A stretch of 64,000 bases of DNA. Source: Saccharospirillum sp. GTDB taxonomy: Bacteria; Pseudomonadota; Gammaproteobacteria; Pseudomonadales; Natronospirillaceae. The stretch covers positions 1,798,001 through 1,862,000 of the forward strand of contig JAGYIL010000001.1 in NCBI GenBank assembly GCA_018402545.1. The letters run 5' to 3'. Shown here piece by piece: positions 1 to 10,446 of the stretch. The number at the start of each line of letters is the position of its first letter. Position 1 is the stretch's first letter. The notes under the pieces were generated by a model. It was not told the origin of the DNA and searched no databases. It was given only the letters and a program-made list of their open reading frames with translations. Both the position numbers and the translations under genes were made by a program.

Positions 1-957
1 CGGGGCGGCAAAGTTCATCAGCAACACGGCAAAAGCCACCGCATCGGGGTAATTGCCCCAGGTTCGAATCAGGTAGATCAGCACGCCAATGCCAGCGCCA
101 TACACCAGCTTGCCCCGGTTGCTCGTCGCGGCACTGACGGGGTCGGTGGCGATGAAGAAGGCGCCCAGCATGGTGGCCCCGGCAAACAGGTGCAGGTCAA
201 TCGGCGTGCGCACGTCGGCATCGCCGCTGAACAAGAGTGCCATAATGCCAAGGCCCGCCAGAAAGCTGACCGGGATGTGCCAGGTGATGATGCGTTTCCA
301 CAGCAAGAGCCCACCCCCTGCCAGAAATGCCAGGTTGGCCACATCCCAGCCTTCGGCGACCCAGCTGCCAAAAATGGGTGACTGCAGCACTTCAGCCGAG
401 GTCAGTCGCGAGATATCCAGCTTGTAGACATCCAGCGGGGTGGCACCCGTTGCGCCATCGACCGGGGTCTGGCCGGCAAAAATAATGGCCAGCGTATCGG
501 TGATCGGGAGCGAAAAATCGGGGCTGGCCCAGCGCGTAGTCATGTACAGCGGCAACGACACCAGCAGCAGGGCATAGGCAACCATGGCCGGGTTGAACGG
601 GTTGTTACCCAGGCCGCCGAACAGCTGTTTGGCGAACACAATGGCGATCATCGTGCCCAAAACGGTTAACCACCAGGGCGCCAGCGGCGGCAGCGCCAGT
701 GCGAGGAGGGCTGCGGTCACCAGGGCACTCAGGTCTTTCAAAAAGAACATCACCGGTCGGCCACGCCAGGCCAGTAACAGCGCCTCGGCAAGCAGCGCTG
801 TCAGCAACGCCAGCACCATATTGATGGCATAGCCAAGGCTGAAACTGACGATCAGAACAATCCAGCCGGGCACCAGCGCCAGCAGCACCCAGCCCATTAC
901 CCAACTGACGGAGGTGCGACCGGTCACGTGCGGTGAGGTCAGGTTCAGCCCCGTCAT
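1..957 (-). CDS. rnfD: RnfD, electron transport complex membrane subunit (C-terminus outside window)
   Basis: Membrane subunit of the Rnf/Rsx ion-pumping ferredoxin:NAD+ oxidoreductase. The reverse-strand frame from the ATG at 957 reads [13 protein letters not shown] and stays open to the window edge, giving about 319 of the usual ~350 residues. Several hydrophobic helices are visible. The motif [11 protein letters not shown], near residues 165-175, is the family site where FMN is attached covalently to a threonine. The start overlaps the rnfC stop by 4 nt (ATGA), so translation is coupled. The C-terminus, and any rnfG and rnfE, lie beyond the left edge. Identity is secure from motif and gene order. 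Confidence 0.93.
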   Translation of the reverse strand, partial: MTGLNLTSPHVTGRTSVSWVMGWVLLALVPGWIVLIVSFSLGYAINMVLALLTALLAEALLLAWRGRPVMFFLKDLSALVTAALLALALPPLAPWWLTVLGTMIAIVFAKQLFGGLGNNPFNPAMVAYALLLVSLPLYMTTRWASPDFSLPITDTLAIIFAGQTPVDGATGATPLDVYKLDISRLTSAEVLQSPIFGSWVAEGWDVANLAFLAGGGLLLWKRIITWHIPVSFLAGLGIMALLFSGDADVRTPIDLHLFAGATMLGAFFIATDPVSAATSNRGKLVYGAGIGVLIYLIRTWGNYPDAVAFAVLLMNFAAP

Positions 958-2765
958 GAATCGGTTTCCTTCTTGGGTTCGGGTTTGATCGGCTGGCCAT
1001 GAGCGGCGTTTTCCAGCGCGGCCTGGGCCGTGCGATGTTTCTCTTCCAGTTTGGTCAGTGCTTTGCGCAGGGCAGGCACCATATCCGGCGATTCCTGTTC
1101 GGCGACCACAAGCCGCTCATTGGCTTTTTTGACTTTCGTTGCCGCCAGTTCCAGCGCTTTCTCAAGGTCTTCCCGGCTCAGTTCTGCTGTGTTCTGTGCA
1201 GCACCGGCCTTTTTTGCCTTGGCGCGCGCCATGGCGGCTTTGATGGCATCGTCCTGGGCATCGGGCTCGCCGCTGCCGTTTTCAGCCTTGGCTGCACGGG
1301 CTTCAGCCGCCGCTTTGGCGCGAGCCTTGCGCCGGGCTTCTTTTTCCAGGCGCTCTTTTTCCAGCCGAGCCTGGCGGGCTTCAAAGCGCGCCCGGGCCCG
1401 TTCCGATTTGATCTGTTCTTCCTGTTCGTTGCGCAATTCACCCTTGGCGTAGCGGTAATATTGCACCAGCGGAATCCGGCTCGGGCACACATAGGCGCAG
1501 GCACCGCATTCGATGCAATCGTTGATCGAATGCAGTTCGGCGGCGTCGAGATCCCGATGTTTTGACGCCCAGAACAGCTGCTGTGGCAGCAAATTGACCG
1601 GGCAGGCCTGTTCGCACAAGCCGCAGCGAATGCAGGGGTTATCCGGCATGGGCCGGGGCAGTTCCTTGCGCGTGGGCACCAGCAAGCAGTTGGTGGTTTT
1701 CATCAGCGGCGCGGTAATATCCGGTATGGCAAAGCCCATCATCGGGCCACCCATGATCACCCGGTCGGCCTTTTTCAGGTGAACACCGGCCTGGTTCAGT
1801 ACGGTCTCAATGGGCGTGCCAATGCGCACCTCGTAATTGCCCGGTGCGTCTACGGCTTCACCGGTCACGGTGGTGACCCGGCTGATCAGGGGCTCATCGA
1901 GCACAATCGCCCGGTAGATGCTGGCCAGCGTGCCCACATTCTGGCACACAATGCCCAGATCGCTCGGCAAGCCACCGCGCGGTACTTCCTGGCCGGTCAC
2001 CAGTTGAATCAACTGGCGCTCGCCGCCGCTCGGGTATTTGGTCGGCACCACGCTGATGCGCAGGTCAACGCCCAAACGGTCAGCGGCTTCGCGCATCGCG
2101 GCCAGTGCCTGGGGTTTGTTGTCTTCAATGCCAAGGCGAATCGTGTTGGCGCCGAGCAGGTGTTTGGCGATAACGGCACCCTGCAGAATCTCATCGGCAC
2201 GCTCGCGCATCAGGCGGTCGTCGGCCGTTATATAGGGTTCGCACTCGGCGGCGTTGATCAGCAAGGTGGTGATCGGCTTGTGTTTGTTGCGGTATTTCAC
2301 ATCGGTCGGGAAACCGGCGCCACCCTGGCCAACCACGCCACAATCGCGCAGGCGCTGAATCAGCTCATCGACCGGTTGTGCTTGCCAGTTCGGCAGCCCG
2401 CGGCGGTCGCGCCAGTCGTCCTCGCCATCGGCTTCGAGCAGAATGCAGGGCGCCGGCAAGCCGGACTCATGGGCGATAATACGGTCTTCAATGGCACAGA
2501 TACGGCCCGAAGTAGGCGCATGCACGGCCGCGCTGATGCCGCCAACGGCCGTTGCCAGTACATCGCCTTTGCGCACGGTAGACCCAACGGACACCACCGG
2601 GTCGGCCGGGGCGCCCAGGTGCATGGTCAGTGGCAATATCAGTACAGAAGGCAGCGGCACTTCGGTAATGGGGGTGGTGTTCGAGAGTGTTTTGCGTTCA
2701 TCCGGGTGAATGCCGCCTTTCAATGAAAACACCTTGTCGGTCACGATCACAGCCTGGGCAGTCAT
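954..2765 (-). CDS. rnfC: RnfC, NADH/flavin and Fe-S subunit of the Rnf complex
   Basis: Peripheral subunit that links the Rnf complex to NADH; 603 residues. The glycine-rich [13 protein letters not shown] segment (about 145-157) belongs to the flavin/NADH-binding region shared with NuoF. Two [4Fe-4S] ferredoxin motifs follow: [12 protein letters not shown] (about 377-388) and [12 protein letters not shown] (about 417-428). The last ~150 residues are a low-complexity Ala/Lys/Glu-rich, probably helical tail, which is common and length-variable in gammaproteobacterial RnfC. The start overlaps the rnfB stop by 4 nt, and the stop overlaps rnfD. The tail could be a membrane or partner contact, which is inference. 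Confidence 0.95.
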   Translation of the reverse strand: MTAQAVIVTDKVFSLKGGIHPDERKTLSNTTPITEVPLPSVLILPLTMHLGAPADPVVSVGSTVRKGDVLATAVGGISAAVHAPTSGRICAIEDRIIAHESGLPAPCILLEADGEDDWRDRRGLPNWQAQPVDELIQRLRDCGVVGQGGAGFPTDVKYRNKHKPITTLLINAAECEPYITADDRLMRERADEILQGAVIAKHLLGANTIRLGIEDNKPQALAAMREAADRLGVDLRISVVPTKYPSGGERQLIQLVTGQEVPRGGLPSDLGIVCQNVGTLASIYRAIVLDEPLISRVTTVTGEAVDAPGNYEVRIGTPIETVLNQAGVHLKKADRVIMGGPMMGFAIPDITAPLMKTTNCLLVPTRKELPRPMPDNPCIRCGLCEQACPVNLLPQQLFWASKHRDLDAAELHSINDCIECGACAYVCPSRIPLVQYYRYAKGELRNEQEEQIKSERARARFEARQARLEKERLEKEARRKARAKAAAEARAAKAENGSGEPDAQDDAIKAAMARAKAKKAGAAQNTAELSREDLEKALELAATKVKKANERLVVAEQESPDMVPALRKALTKLEEKHRTAQAALENAAHGQPIKPEPKKETDS

Positions 2766-3343
2766 GCGGCACGCTCCCGGTCCGAAGGCTGGTCGGTCGC
2801 GATCAGGTTGATGCCGGGTTCGGGTTTGTCCCAGTGCCAGCTGCGCAGGGTGACCTCTATGGGCACCATATCAATACAATCGACCGGGCAGGGCTCGACG
2901 CACAAGTCGCAGCCGGTACATTCGCTTTCAATCACGGTGTGCATTTGCTTGGCCGCCCCCAGAATGGCATCGACCGGGCAGGCTTGAATGCATTTGGTGC
3001 AGCCAATGCATTCGTCTTCGCGAATCACCGCGACGGTGCGGCCTTTCTCTTCGCCGTGTTCGGCATCGAGCGGTTCGGGTTCTACATCGAGCAGGTCGGC
3101 CAGGGCCTGAATGGTGGCTTCGCCGCCCGGCGGGCACTTGTTGATCTTGTCGCCATTGGCAATGGCCTCAGCATAGGGGCGGCAACCCGGGTAGCCGCAC
3201 TGGCCGCACTGGGTTTGCGGCAGAATGTCGTCGATGTTATCGACAATGGGGTTACCCTCAGGCCGGAACCGTACCGAGGCAAAACCCAGCAAGCCGCCAA
3301 GCACAGCGGCCAGAATGAGCAGGGTGACAACCGCGATCCACAT
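2762..3343 (-). CDS. rnfB: RnfB, ferredoxin-type Fe-S subunit of the Rnf complex
   Basis: Electron-input subunit of Rnf; 193 residues, normal for the family. An N-terminal membrane anchor (about 3-22) precedes the Fe-S domain with Cys46, Cys49, Cys54 and Cys70 (CGQCGYPGC...C). Two ferredoxin motifs follow, [13 protein letters not shown] and [13 protein letters not shown]. The gene starts 3 nt after rnfA stops and overlaps rnfC by 4 nt, so rnfA-B-C-D is one translationally coupled operon. All expected cysteines are present, which argues for a working complex. Confidence 0.96.
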   Translation of the reverse strand: MWIAVVTLLILAAVLGGLLGFASVRFRPEGNPIVDNIDDILPQTQCGQCGYPGCRPYAEAIANGDKINKCPPGGEATIQALADLLDVEPEPLDAEHGEEKGRTVAVIREDECIGCTKCIQACPVDAILGAAKQMHTVIESECTGCDLCVEPCPVDCIDMVPIEVTLRSWHWDKPEPGINLIATDQPSDRERAA

Positions 3344-3346
3344 AAA

Positions 3347-3931
3347 TTACCCCAACGTCACCAGACCAGAGAACCCCATAAAGGCGAGCGACATAATGCC
3401 CGCCGCGACCAGGCCAATGGCCGCGCCCTGAAACGGAACCGGCACATCGGCCACCGCCAGCCGTTCACGCATGGCGGCAAACAGCACCAGCACCAGCGAA
3501 AAGCCAACAGCCGCGCCGAAACCGTACAAAAAGCTTTCAATCAGGCTGTTCTGGCGGCTGATGTTCAGCAATGCAACCCCAAGCACCGCACAGTTGGTGG
3601 TGATCAGCGGTAAAAAGATGCCCAGCACCCGGTACAGCAGCGGGCTGGTCTTGCGCACCAGCATCTCGGTGAACTGCACCATAAAGGCGATCACCAGAAT
3701 AAAGCTGATGGTTCTGAGATAGGTTAAACCCAGCGGTTCGAGCAGCCAGGTGTATACCACATAGCTCGCCACCGAGGAGAGCGTAAGCACAAAGGTCGTC
3801 GCGGCCGACATGCCCACTGCTGTCTCCAGCTTGCTCGACACGCCCATAAAGGGGCACAGCCCGAGAAACTGAACCAGAACAAAGTTGTTAACCAGAATGG
3901 TGCCAACCAGCAAAAGCAGGTAGTCGCTCAT
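3347..3931 (-). CDS. rnfA: RnfA, integral membrane subunit of the Rnf complex
   Basis: First gene of the operon; 194 residues with about six predicted membrane helices. It is homologous to RnfE and NqrD/E. The conserved segments [18 protein letters not shown] near the N-terminus and [13 protein letters not shown] in mid-protein carry the cysteines thought to coordinate a membrane iron centre in this family. Length and motif order match the family. A plausible promoter lies about 50 nt upstream (3981-4009). Confidence 0.95.
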   Translation of the reverse strand: MSDYLLLLVGTILVNNFVLVQFLGLCPFMGVSSKLETAVGMSAATTFVLTLSSVASYVVYTWLLEPLGLTYLRTISFILVIAFMVQFTEMLVRKTSPLLYRVLGIFLPLITTNCAVLGVALLNISRQNSLIESFLYGFGAAVGFSLVLVLFAAMRERLAVADVPVPFQGAAIGLVAAGIMSLAFMGFSGLVTLG

Positions 3932-3980
3932 CTAAAAGACGGCCTTAACGGTGTATGGGGTGACAAGAAATCAGGCCGCT

Positions 3981-4009
3981 ATTATCGTGAATTGTCATAT
4001 AGCTAACAA
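3981..4009 (-). promoter_or_regulatory. Candidate sigma70 promoter of rnfABCD
   Basis: On the reverse strand, TTGTTA (4009-4004) and GATAAT (3986-3981) are separated by exactly 17 nt. They match 4 of 6 and 5 of 6 consensus positions. The -10 lies about 50 nt before the rnfA start. Assigned by eye. Confidence 0.5.
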
Positions 4010-4083
4010 GGTGAATAACGGAATCGTTTTAGTGTGTTTGGTTATGGTTATAAAACATAGGTGCCACAAACGATTGGCAGAGG

Positions 4084-4956
4084 TCAGTGTGTAGCACCGT
4101 TTAGCGCAATAATCGCCACACCAGCCACCGCCAGCAACATCCCGGCCCAGGCTTTCCTGGTCGCCTTGTGCCCTCGAATCCGGTCAATCGAAAACGCCAT
4201 AATGGCGCAAGTGGCGATCAGGGTTTGCACCACACCGGCTTCGGTGCGCTTAACCGCCAATTGCTGGAACCAGATAGCCAGCAGTGTGCCAACAAAGGTA
4301 CTCAGCGCCAGAATCGCCCACTGGCGGCCCGTCAGCCGGGGCCAGAACGCTTTGCGTTGCAAGCCAATGATCAGCGGAATGGCGGTAATGCCGGCGGCCA
4401 GGCGCAAAAAAGACGCCTGGGAAGCCGGCATATCTACCGCCAGAAACACCTCGCGCATAAACACCATGCCCAATGCCTGGCATAAAGCGGCCCCCAGCGC
4501 GAAAGCCATGCCCAGAAAGGGGTGGCTGCGATGCGCCGGATTTTCCGGCTCCAGCACCCAGAACAGGGCCGGGATGATCATCGCCGCGCCCAGCCATTGC
4601 CACAGCGTCAGAAACTCGCTCAGCCACAGCATGCCAAGGCCGATGGCAAACAAGGGCGCGCTTGATTCGGCAATCGACAGGGTCGTGCGTTCACCAATGC
4701 GGTTCAGCGCCGAGAAAATAAAGGTATCGCCCAGTGTAATGCCAATAAAGCCACTGAGCAGCAATGGCGTTAAGACCGCAGGCGGAATCTCGACCCACTG
4801 TCCCGAAACCCAGATAAACGCCAGCAAACCAGCGCAGGCCAGCAAGCCTTTCCAGAAATTCAGCTGCAACGGCGACAGGGCAGTCCCCAGATGGCGAAAA
4901 CCATAGGCCGCCAGCGTCCACGACAGCGCGGCTAAAATTGCAAAGAGTTCACCCAT
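4084..4956 (-). CDS. EamA/DMT-superfamily inner-membrane transporter
   Basis: Ten-helix metabolite exporter of the drug/metabolite transporter superfamily, 290 residues. It consists of two tandem EamA repeats: the first holds MGELFAILAALSWTLAAYGFR, and the second begins near residue 150 at LGMAFALGAALCQALGMVFMREV. The alternating hydrophobic segments and total length are typical. Substrate cannot be inferred. It stands alone on the minus strand, bounded by the rnf promoter region on one side and two palindromic repeats on the other. Confidence 0.85.
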   Translation of the reverse strand: MGELFAILAALSWTLAAYGFRHLGTALSPLQLNFWKGLLACAGLLAFIWVSGQWVEIPPAVLTPLLLSGFIGITLGDTFIFSALNRIGERTTLSIAESSAPLFAIGLGMLWLSEFLTLWQWLGAAMIIPALFWVLEPENPAHRSHPFLGMAFALGAALCQALGMVFMREVFLAVDMPASQASFLRLAAGITAIPLIIGLQRKAFWPRLTGRQWAILALSTFVGTLLAIWFQQLAVKRTEAGVVQTLIATCAIMAFSIDRIRGHKATRKAWAGMLLAVAGVAIIALNGATH

Positions 4957-5041
4957 CGATACCGCTCATCCAAAAGTCCGCACTGAAAAAGGGCATGTAT
5001 CTAACATCGGTCGTTGGGTAGAGGTCAAGCGAAGATCACTA

Positions 5042-5161
5042 GTAGGAGGCCAGTCCCCTGGGCGACTGGGAGTATCCGGGCCGGTGAATAGAACCACCGC
5101 TCAAAAGGCCAATCTCACCGATTGCTTATCTTACCCGTCACCCAGAGGACTGGCTTCCTAC
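5042..5161 (+). repeat. Palindromic intergenic repeat, copy 1
   Basis: About 120 bp. One end carries GAGGCCAGTCCCCTGGG and the other the complementary form of GGAAGCCAGTCCTCTGGG, so the termini form an imperfect inverted repeat around a conserved centre (CCGGTGAAT, CAAAAGGCC). No ORF. Several more copies occur in the window, all in non-coding DNA. Confidence 0.85.
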
Positions 5162-5195
5162 AAAAGATAAAACAACCACCACGCTTGCCACCCCG

Positions 5196-5314
5196 GTGGG
5201 AGGCCAGTCCCCTGGGCGACTGGGAGTATCCGGGCTGGTGAATGGAACCACCGCTCAAAAGGCCAGTTCACCGGCTGCTTATTCTCCCCGTCACCCAGAG
5301 GACTGGCTTCCTAC
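5196..5314 (+). repeat. Palindromic intergenic repeat, copy 2
   Basis: Same orientation as copy 1 and 154 bp downstream of it. The spacer resembles the one seen between copies at the right end of the window. Together copies 1 and 2 fill most of the 4957-5425 gap between the EamA gene and ugd. Confidence 0.85.
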
Positions 5315-5425
5315 GACAAATTAAACCTGGGGCCTTGGCATTGGGGTGTCGCAGCCCTCAACCTCCTGCGGTAAACTGCGCGCATTCCACTTATGTCTTA
5401 CACCCGCAACGTGAAGGGATAAACA

Positions 5426-6757
5426 ATGAAGATTACAGTATTTGGCATTGGCTACGTCGGCCTGGTGCAGGGAACCTGTCTGGCTGAAGCCGGGCACGAG
5501 GTCGTGTGTGTCGATGTTGATGCCAACCGGGTCGAAAACCTGAAAAAAGGCATCATCCCGATCTATGAGCCGGGGCTTGAGCCCATGGTCAAGGCCAACT
5601 ACGAATCCGGTCGTTTGAGCTTCACCACCGATGCCGCTGCCGCAGTCGCCCATGGCGACATCCAGTTCATCGCCGTGGGTACCCCTCCCGATGAAGACGG
5701 CAGTGCCGATCTGAAATACGTGCTGGCCGTGGCCCGAACCATCGCCGAGAACATGAACCGCCACACCATTGTGGTGAACAAATCGACCGTCCCGGTGGGC
5801 ACCGCCGACAAAGTAACCGCTGCCATCAGCGACGTTCTGAGCAAGCGCAACGATGCCGGGTTGACCTTCGATGTCGTCTCCAACCCCGAATTCCTGAAAG
5901 AAGGTGCGGCGGTGAACGACTGCATGCGGCCAGACCGCATCGTCATTGGCACTGAAAGCGCCGACTCGATCGAAGCCATGCGCGAGCTGTACGAGCCGTT
6001 CAACCGCAACCACGAAAAAATCATCCAGATGGACGTGCGCAGCGCCGAGCTGACCAAATACGCAGCCAACTGCATGCTGGCCACCAAAATCAGCTTCATG
6101 AACGAAATCGCCAGCCTGGCCGAACGCCTGGGCGCCGACATCGAAGCCGTGCGCCACGGCATCGGCAGTGACCCGCGCATTGGTTACCAGTTCATTTACC
6201 CCGGCGTTGGCTACGGCGGCTCCTGCTTCCCGAAAGACGTTCAGGCGCTGATCCGCACCGCCGACGGCATCGACTTCGACGCCAAGGTGCTCAAAGCCGT
6301 AGAAGCGCGCAACTACGAACAAAAAACCACTCTGTTCAGCAAGATTCACGCGCACTACAAGGGTGATCTGAACGGTAAAACCTTCGCGGTGTGGGGTCTT
6401 AGTTTCAAACCCAACACCGACGACATGCGCGAAGCGCCAAGCCGCGTGCTGATGGAAGCCTTGTGGGCAGCCGGTGCCAAAGTGCAGGCCTATGACCCGG
6501 AAGCAATGGAAGAAACCCAGCGCATCTACGGTGATGAAGAGGGGTTAACCCTGTGTGGCACCAAAGAGGCGGCCCTCAAAGGCGCCGATGCCCTGGCCAT
6601 TGTGACCGAATGGCAACCGTTCCGCGTGCCGGATTTCGATGCCATCAAACAGCAACTGACTGACCCGGTGATCTTCGACGGCCGTAACCTGTTTGAACCC
6701 AAGCGGATGCAGAAGAAAGGGATTAAGTATTATTCGGTGGGTCGGAATCCGGTATAA
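5426..6757 (+). CDS. ugd: UDP-glucose 6-dehydrogenase
   Basis: Oxidises UDP-glucose to UDP-glucuronate with two NAD+, supplying precursors for surface polysaccharides; 443 residues. The N-terminal Rossmann motif is GIGYVGL (residues 7-13). NPEFLKEG lies in mid-protein. The catalytic cysteine sits in YGGSCFPKD, followed by the C-terminal UDP-binding domain ([17 protein letters not shown]). Start ATG is preceded by AAGGGAT. It is a single transcription unit between palindromic repeats. Its product would feed the UDP-glucuronate 4-epimerase candidate at 15285-16283. Confidence 0.96.
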   Translation: MKITVFGIGYVGLVQGTCLAEAGHEVVCVDVDANRVENLKKGIIPIYEPGLEPMVKANYESGRLSFTTDAAAAVAHGDIQFIAVGTPPDEDGSADLKYVLAVARTIAENMNRHTIVVNKSTVPVGTADKVTAAISDVLSKRNDAGLTFDVVSNPEFLKEGAAVNDCMRPDRIVIGTESADSIEAMRELYEPFNRNHEKIIQMDVRSAELTKYAANCMLATKISFMNEIASLAERLGADIEAVRHGIGSDPRIGYQFIYPGVGYGGSCFPKDVQALIRTADGIDFDAKVLKAVEARNYEQKTTLFSKIHAHYKGDLNGKTFAVWGLSFKPNTDDMREAPSRVLMEALWAAGAKVQAYDPEAMEETQRIYGDEEGLTLCGTKEAALKGADALAIVTEWQPFRVPDFDAIKQQLTDPVIFDGRNLFEPKRMQKKGIKYYSVGRNPV

Positions 6758-6781
6758 AGGCTGGGCGTGGGGGGGGGTGTC

Positions 6782-6901
6782 GTGGGAGGCCAGTCCCCTG
6801 GGCGACAGGAAGCATACGGGCCAATGAATACAACCATCGCCCAAAAGGTTGGTTTCACCGGCTTGTCATTCTCCCCGTCACCCAGAGGACTGGCTTCCTA
6901 C
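6782..6901 (+). repeat. Palindromic intergenic repeat, copy 3
   Basis: Full-length copy in the same orientation as copies 1 and 2. It lies between the convergent ends of ugd and mrp and may act as a bidirectional transcription barrier there (inference). Confidence 0.85.
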
Positions 6902-6930
6902 GAAAGAATACCCCTAGCCCGAATTGTGTT

Positions 6931-7998
6931 TCACACAAACGAAATCTCGGGCCCGGTATCAGCCCCTTGCAACGCCAGCGCTGCCGACGTTTTCCGCGCC
7001 AGCACAAAATAATGCGCAGCCACGTCACCATCTGGCTCGGCGATGACGGTGGGTTTGCCACTGTCGGTCTGGGTGCGAATGCTGATGTCCAGCGGCAGGC
7101 TTTCAAGCAGGTTTACGTCGTAGTCTTCAGAGAGCCGCGCGCCGCCGCCTTCACCGAATATATGTTCTACATGCCCACAATTTGAACACACATGCATCGC
7201 CATGTTCTCAACAATGCCCAGCACCGGAATATTCACCTTGCGGAACATTTCGATACCCTTGCGGGCATCTAGCAGGGCGATGTCTTGCGGTGTAGTGACG
7301 ATCACAGAGCCTGAAACCGGCACTTTTTGCGCCAGCGTCAGTTGAATGTCGCCGGTGCCCGGGGGCATATCAACGACCAGATAATCGAGGTTATCCCACT
7401 GGGTCTGGGTCAATAATTGCTGCAAAGCCCCCGAAACCATGGGCCCACGCCACACCATGGGCGTTTTCTCGGTGACCAGATAGCCCATCGACATGCTTTG
7501 CAGGCCATGGGCTTCTACTGGCTTGAAGAATTTGTTGTCGACTGTCTCGGGCTTGGTGCCTTCGGGCACTCCCAGCATGGTGCCAATGCTGGGGCCATAA
7601 ATGTCGGCATCCAGCAAACCAACCCGGGCACCTTCCGCTTGCAGCGCCAGCGCCAGGTTAACGGCCGTCGTGCTCTTGCCAACGCCGCCCTTGCCAGAGG
7701 CCACGGCAATGATGTTCTTGATGTTCTCCATGCCCGGCAGGTTGTCCCGCACATTCACTGAACCTATCTCGCAGCGAACGGAGACCTCAACTTCAACGTC
7801 ATCTACCTGGGCTTCAATATGGCTGGCCAGCAACATAGCCAACCCTTCCCGGTATTGACCGGCAGCGTAGTGCAGGGTCACCGAGATTTTAACGGGCGAG
7901 CCTTCGGTAATATCGATGTCGGCCGTGTCGGCGAAAGGCCGGTCGGTGTGAGGGTCTTTCAGGGTGTTTAGCGCTTGGAGAATGCGTTCAGTCGACAT
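6931..7998 (-). CDS. apbC: Mrp/ApbC iron-sulfur cluster carrier ATPase
   Basis: P-loop NTPase of the Mrp/NBP35 family that binds and transfers Fe-S clusters; 355 residues. The N-terminal ~90 residues are a DUF59/MIP18-like domain (MSTERILQALNTLKDPHTD). The ATPase core has the deviant Walker A GKGGVGKST, then LLDADIYGPS, DYLVVDMPPGTGD and the cluster-ligating CSNC. In many gammaproteobacteria mrp lies divergently beside metG. Here that pairing is still visible, but a HEPN/MNT pair, manC and a heptamer array have been placed between them. Confidence 0.95.
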   Translation of the reverse strand: MSTERILQALNTLKDPHTDRPFADTADIDITEGSPVKISVTLHYAAGQYREGLAMLLASHIEAQVDDVEVEVSVRCEIGSVNVRDNLPGMENIKNIIAVASGKGGVGKSTTAVNLALALQAEGARVGLLDADIYGPSIGTMLGVPEGTKPETVDNKFFKPVEAHGLQSMSMGYLVTEKTPMVWRGPMVSGALQQLLTQTQWDNLDYLVVDMPPGTGDIQLTLAQKVPVSGSVIVTTPQDIALLDARKGIEMFRKVNIPVLGIVENMAMHVCSNCGHVEHIFGEGGGARLSEDYDVNLLESLPLDISIRTQTDSGKPTVIAEPDGDVAAHYFVLARKTSAALALQGADTGPEISFV

Positions 7999-8070
7999 GC
8001 TGGGTCCTTGATGTGGCTATGATTGCAGGGTGGGGGCGTGACGAGGGAATTAAAAGACCGTAGTGGCTTC

Positions 8071-8580
8071 TTATAATTTGGCTGGCAAGCTAGGTGCAAG
8101 GTTGGGCAGAGCCTTGATGGTGTATTCTCGCAACGCGTTATAAACAGCAAAGAACGAAAGGCTTGCTTCGCGGGTCAGTTGCAGTGCTTCCAGCATACTT
8201 TTAGGGTCTTGAAGGTACTCATGGACCAGGTAATTGCGTATCTGACGTGCAGTTAACCAAGCCTCTGCAGACTCAACCACGCCAAGCTTTTCCGCTTTGT
8301 TGAGATTTTCGATCTGGCTCGACGGCTGTTCAGCCAGACTCTCAAGCCATATTGGAATGAGGCGCCCAGCGATGTGGTCTTGCAATCGAGAAAACCTTGA
8401 GACGAACGCTTCCAGAACAACGCCTTCATCAGGGTTGTCTTCCAAATGCTCGACCCATTCCAAATCGACATTCCGATGCTTAAATAATTGGTTCCAGCTG
8501 TAGTGAAGATGCCGGGCTTCTTTTTCGGCAATCTCGAAAGATGTGATGAGTTTCTGGTGGTTGCTTAAAGGCAGGTTCAT
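8071..8580 (-). CDS. HEPN-domain toxin of a HEPN/MNT pair
   Basis: 169-residue all-helical protein. RNYLVHEY fits the RX4-6H signature of HEPN RNases (HepT family). Its start overlaps the stop of the nucleotidyltransferase gene by 4 nt, giving the usual MNT-HEPN order and coupling. In characterised pairs the HEPN protein is the toxin and the MNT partner neutralises it, often by covalent AMP addition. That role is transferred from the family. A diverged second pair lies at 27157-27944. Confidence 0.82.
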   Translation of the reverse strand: MNLPLSNHQKLITSFEIAEKEARHLHYSWNQLFKHRNVDLEWVEHLEDNPDEGVVLEAFVSRFSRLQDHIAGRLIPIWLESLAEQPSSQIENLNKAEKLGVVESAEAWLTARQIRNYLVHEYLQDPKSMLEALQLTREASLSFFAVYNALREYTIKALPNLAPSLPAKL

Positions 8581-8876
8581 AGCAACGTGGCCGTTCGGGA
8601 GGCTTCGCTATAAAAGCTGGAATCAGCCGTTTGGGCATCTTTAACGACAATATCGAACTTCTGCTCCCCCAGTTTAAGTTGCAGTCTCGCAGCCAGCAGA
8701 GAAGCTTTGTGTAGCTGTTGATCAATAACGGTGTTCGATTGAATCAGCAAATCAATGTCACCGCCTCTTTTTGAGTCGTCGAGTCTTGAGCCGAACAGAT
8801 GAACACGAACGTCTGCCCCAAATATCTCTGCAACCAGGGTTTTGATCGTATTTACTTGCTGGGTAGTCAGTCTCAT
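8577..8876 (-). CDS. MNT nucleotidyltransferase antitoxin
   Basis: Small polymerase-beta-type nucleotidyltransferase, 99 residues from the ATG at 8876; the frame is open further upstream, but this start gives the family's usual N-terminus. The motif GSRLDDSKRGGDIDLLI matches the MNT signature GSxxxGxxxDxDL, and a third acidic residue may be in KFDIVV. It is the upstream member of the HEPN/MNT module inserted between mrp and manC. Confidence 0.82.
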   Translation of the reverse strand: MRLTTQQVNTIKTLVAEIFGADVRVHLFGSRLDDSKRGGDIDLLIQSNTVIDQQLHKASLLAARLQLKLGEQKFDIVVKDAQTADSSFYSEASRTATLL

Positions 8877-8982
8877 TGGGCTCAACGTTCTCAGGGTGCA
8901 TTTGTTATTGTGCACAGGGGCTGTGAAGTCGCAATAGATGATTGCCGGGGCAATAACCCAATGCCCCGCCAATCAGACGGCT

Positions 8983-10386
8983 TTACTGCCGCCCATACCG
9001 GTCCGTGAACCGCACAATGTCATCCTCGCCCAAATAACTGCCGGTCTGCACCTCAATCAACTCCAGCGGAATCTTGCCGGGGTTTTCCAGGGCATGCACG
9101 GTGCCAATGGGAATGTAGACCGACTCGTTCTCGCTGAGCATTTGAGTCTTCTCGCCAATGGTGACGTTGGCCGTGCCGCTCACCACCACCCAGTGTTCAG
9201 CGCGGTGGTGGTGCATCTGTACCGAGAGCTTTTCGCCGGGTTTCACGGTAATGCGTTTCACCTGGTGGCGATCACCCAGGTTAATCGTCTTGTACGAGCC
9301 CCAGGGGCGGTGTACCCGGGCATGCACATGGTGCTCGGTGCGCCCGGTCGCTTTCAGCTGGTTCACAATGAACTTCACATCCTGAGCCCGGTCACGCGGC
9401 ACCACCACCACGGCATCGTCGGTTTCGATAATGGCCATGTTTTGAACACCAATGGCGGCTACCAGGCGACTTTCGGCCCGAATCAGGTTGCCAGTGGCGT
9501 CTTCGGTGAGTACATCGCCCTGGAGTACGTTGGCCTGGCCGTCTTTCTCGCTCAGATCATACAGGGCCGACCAGGCACCAATATCGCTCCAGTCGCCGTT
9601 ATAGGGCACCACCACGGCGCGTTCGGTGCGTTCCATAATGGCGTAGTCGATGGAGTCTGACGGGCTTTTGGCAAAGGCGTCAGCATCCACCCGAATAAAA
9701 TCCAGGTCGGCGTATTTGTTGGCCATGGCCGCCTGGGTGGCTTCATAAATGGCGGGCTGGAACTGCTTCAGCTCTTCCAGAAACACCCGCGCCTTGAACA
9801 CGAACATACCGCTGTTCCAGAAGTAATTGCCAGCGGCCAGGTAACGGGCGGCGGTATCGGCATCCGGCTTTTCACGGAAGGCGACCACCGCGCTGGTTGC
9901 ATCGGTAGCGGCCGCTTCTATATAGCCATAGCCGGTTTCAGGGTAGGTGGGCTTAATGCCGAAGGTGACCAGTAAATCACTTTTCGATTGAATGATGGCT
10001 TCCTGAACCGATGCGCGAAACGCTTCGGTATCCTTCATTACATGGTCTGCCGGCAGTACCACCAGGGTAGCTTCCGGGTCCCGTTCCAGTGCCTGAAACG
10101 CCGCCAGGGCTATGGCAGGCGCGGTATTACGGCCCTCGGGCTCCAGAATCAGCTCGGCTTTGGTGCCCAGATCCGCCATTTGCTGGGCGATGAGGAAACG
10201 GTGTTCGTCGTTACACACCACAATGGGCTCGGCACCGATGCCCGCCGCCTGCACCCGTTTCAGCGTTTGCTGAGCCAGGCTCAGATCCGGGTCGGCCAGG
10301 GCAATGCATTGCTTGGGGAACAGCTCCCGGGAAACCGGCCACAGCCGGGAACCCACGCCTCCTGCGAGCAAAACGGGAATAATCAT
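8983..10386 (-). CDS. manC: Mannose-1-phosphate guanylyltransferase / mannose-6-phosphate isomerase
   Basis: Bifunctional enzyme making GDP-mannose; 467 residues. The N-terminal nucleotidyltransferase has AGGVGSRLWPVSRELFPKQ. The C-terminal cupin isomerase has [19 protein letters not shown]. From about residue 55 to the end it is almost identical to a second, frameshifted copy at 34128-35530 in the opposite orientation. The first ~50 residues differ, so sequence has been exchanged between loci. This is the intact copy. A heptamer array lies immediately upstream. Confidence 0.95.
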   Translation of the reverse strand: MIIPVLLAGGVGSRLWPVSRELFPKQCIALADPDLSLAQQTLKRVQAAGIGAEPIVVCNDEHRFLIAQQMADLGTKAELILEPEGRNTAPAIALAAFQALERDPEATLVVLPADHVMKDTEAFRASVQEAIIQSKSDLLVTFGIKPTYPETGYGYIEAAATDATSAVVAFREKPDADTAARYLAAGNYFWNSGMFVFKARVFLEELKQFQPAIYEATQAAMANKYADLDFIRVDADAFAKSPSDSIDYAIMERTERAVVVPYNGDWSDIGAWSALYDLSEKDGQANVLQGDVLTEDATGNLIRAESRLVAAIGVQNMAIIETDDAVVVVPRDRAQDVKFIVNQLKATGRTEHHVHARVHRPWGSYKTINLGDRHQVKRITVKPGEKLSVQMHHHRAEHWVVVSGTANVTIGEKTQMLSENESVYIPIGTVHALENPGKIPLELIEVQTGSYLGEDDIVRFTDRYGRQ

Positions 10387-10446
10387 CCTTGGAACTCCTT
10401 GGTTAGAACCGTTGAATATGACGATGCCGCTAATGATAGCATTAGC

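Noticed and set aside
1779-2726. Plus-strand ORF of 315 codons within rnfC
   Set aside because: Antisense shadow of rnfC, which is fully supported on the minus strand.
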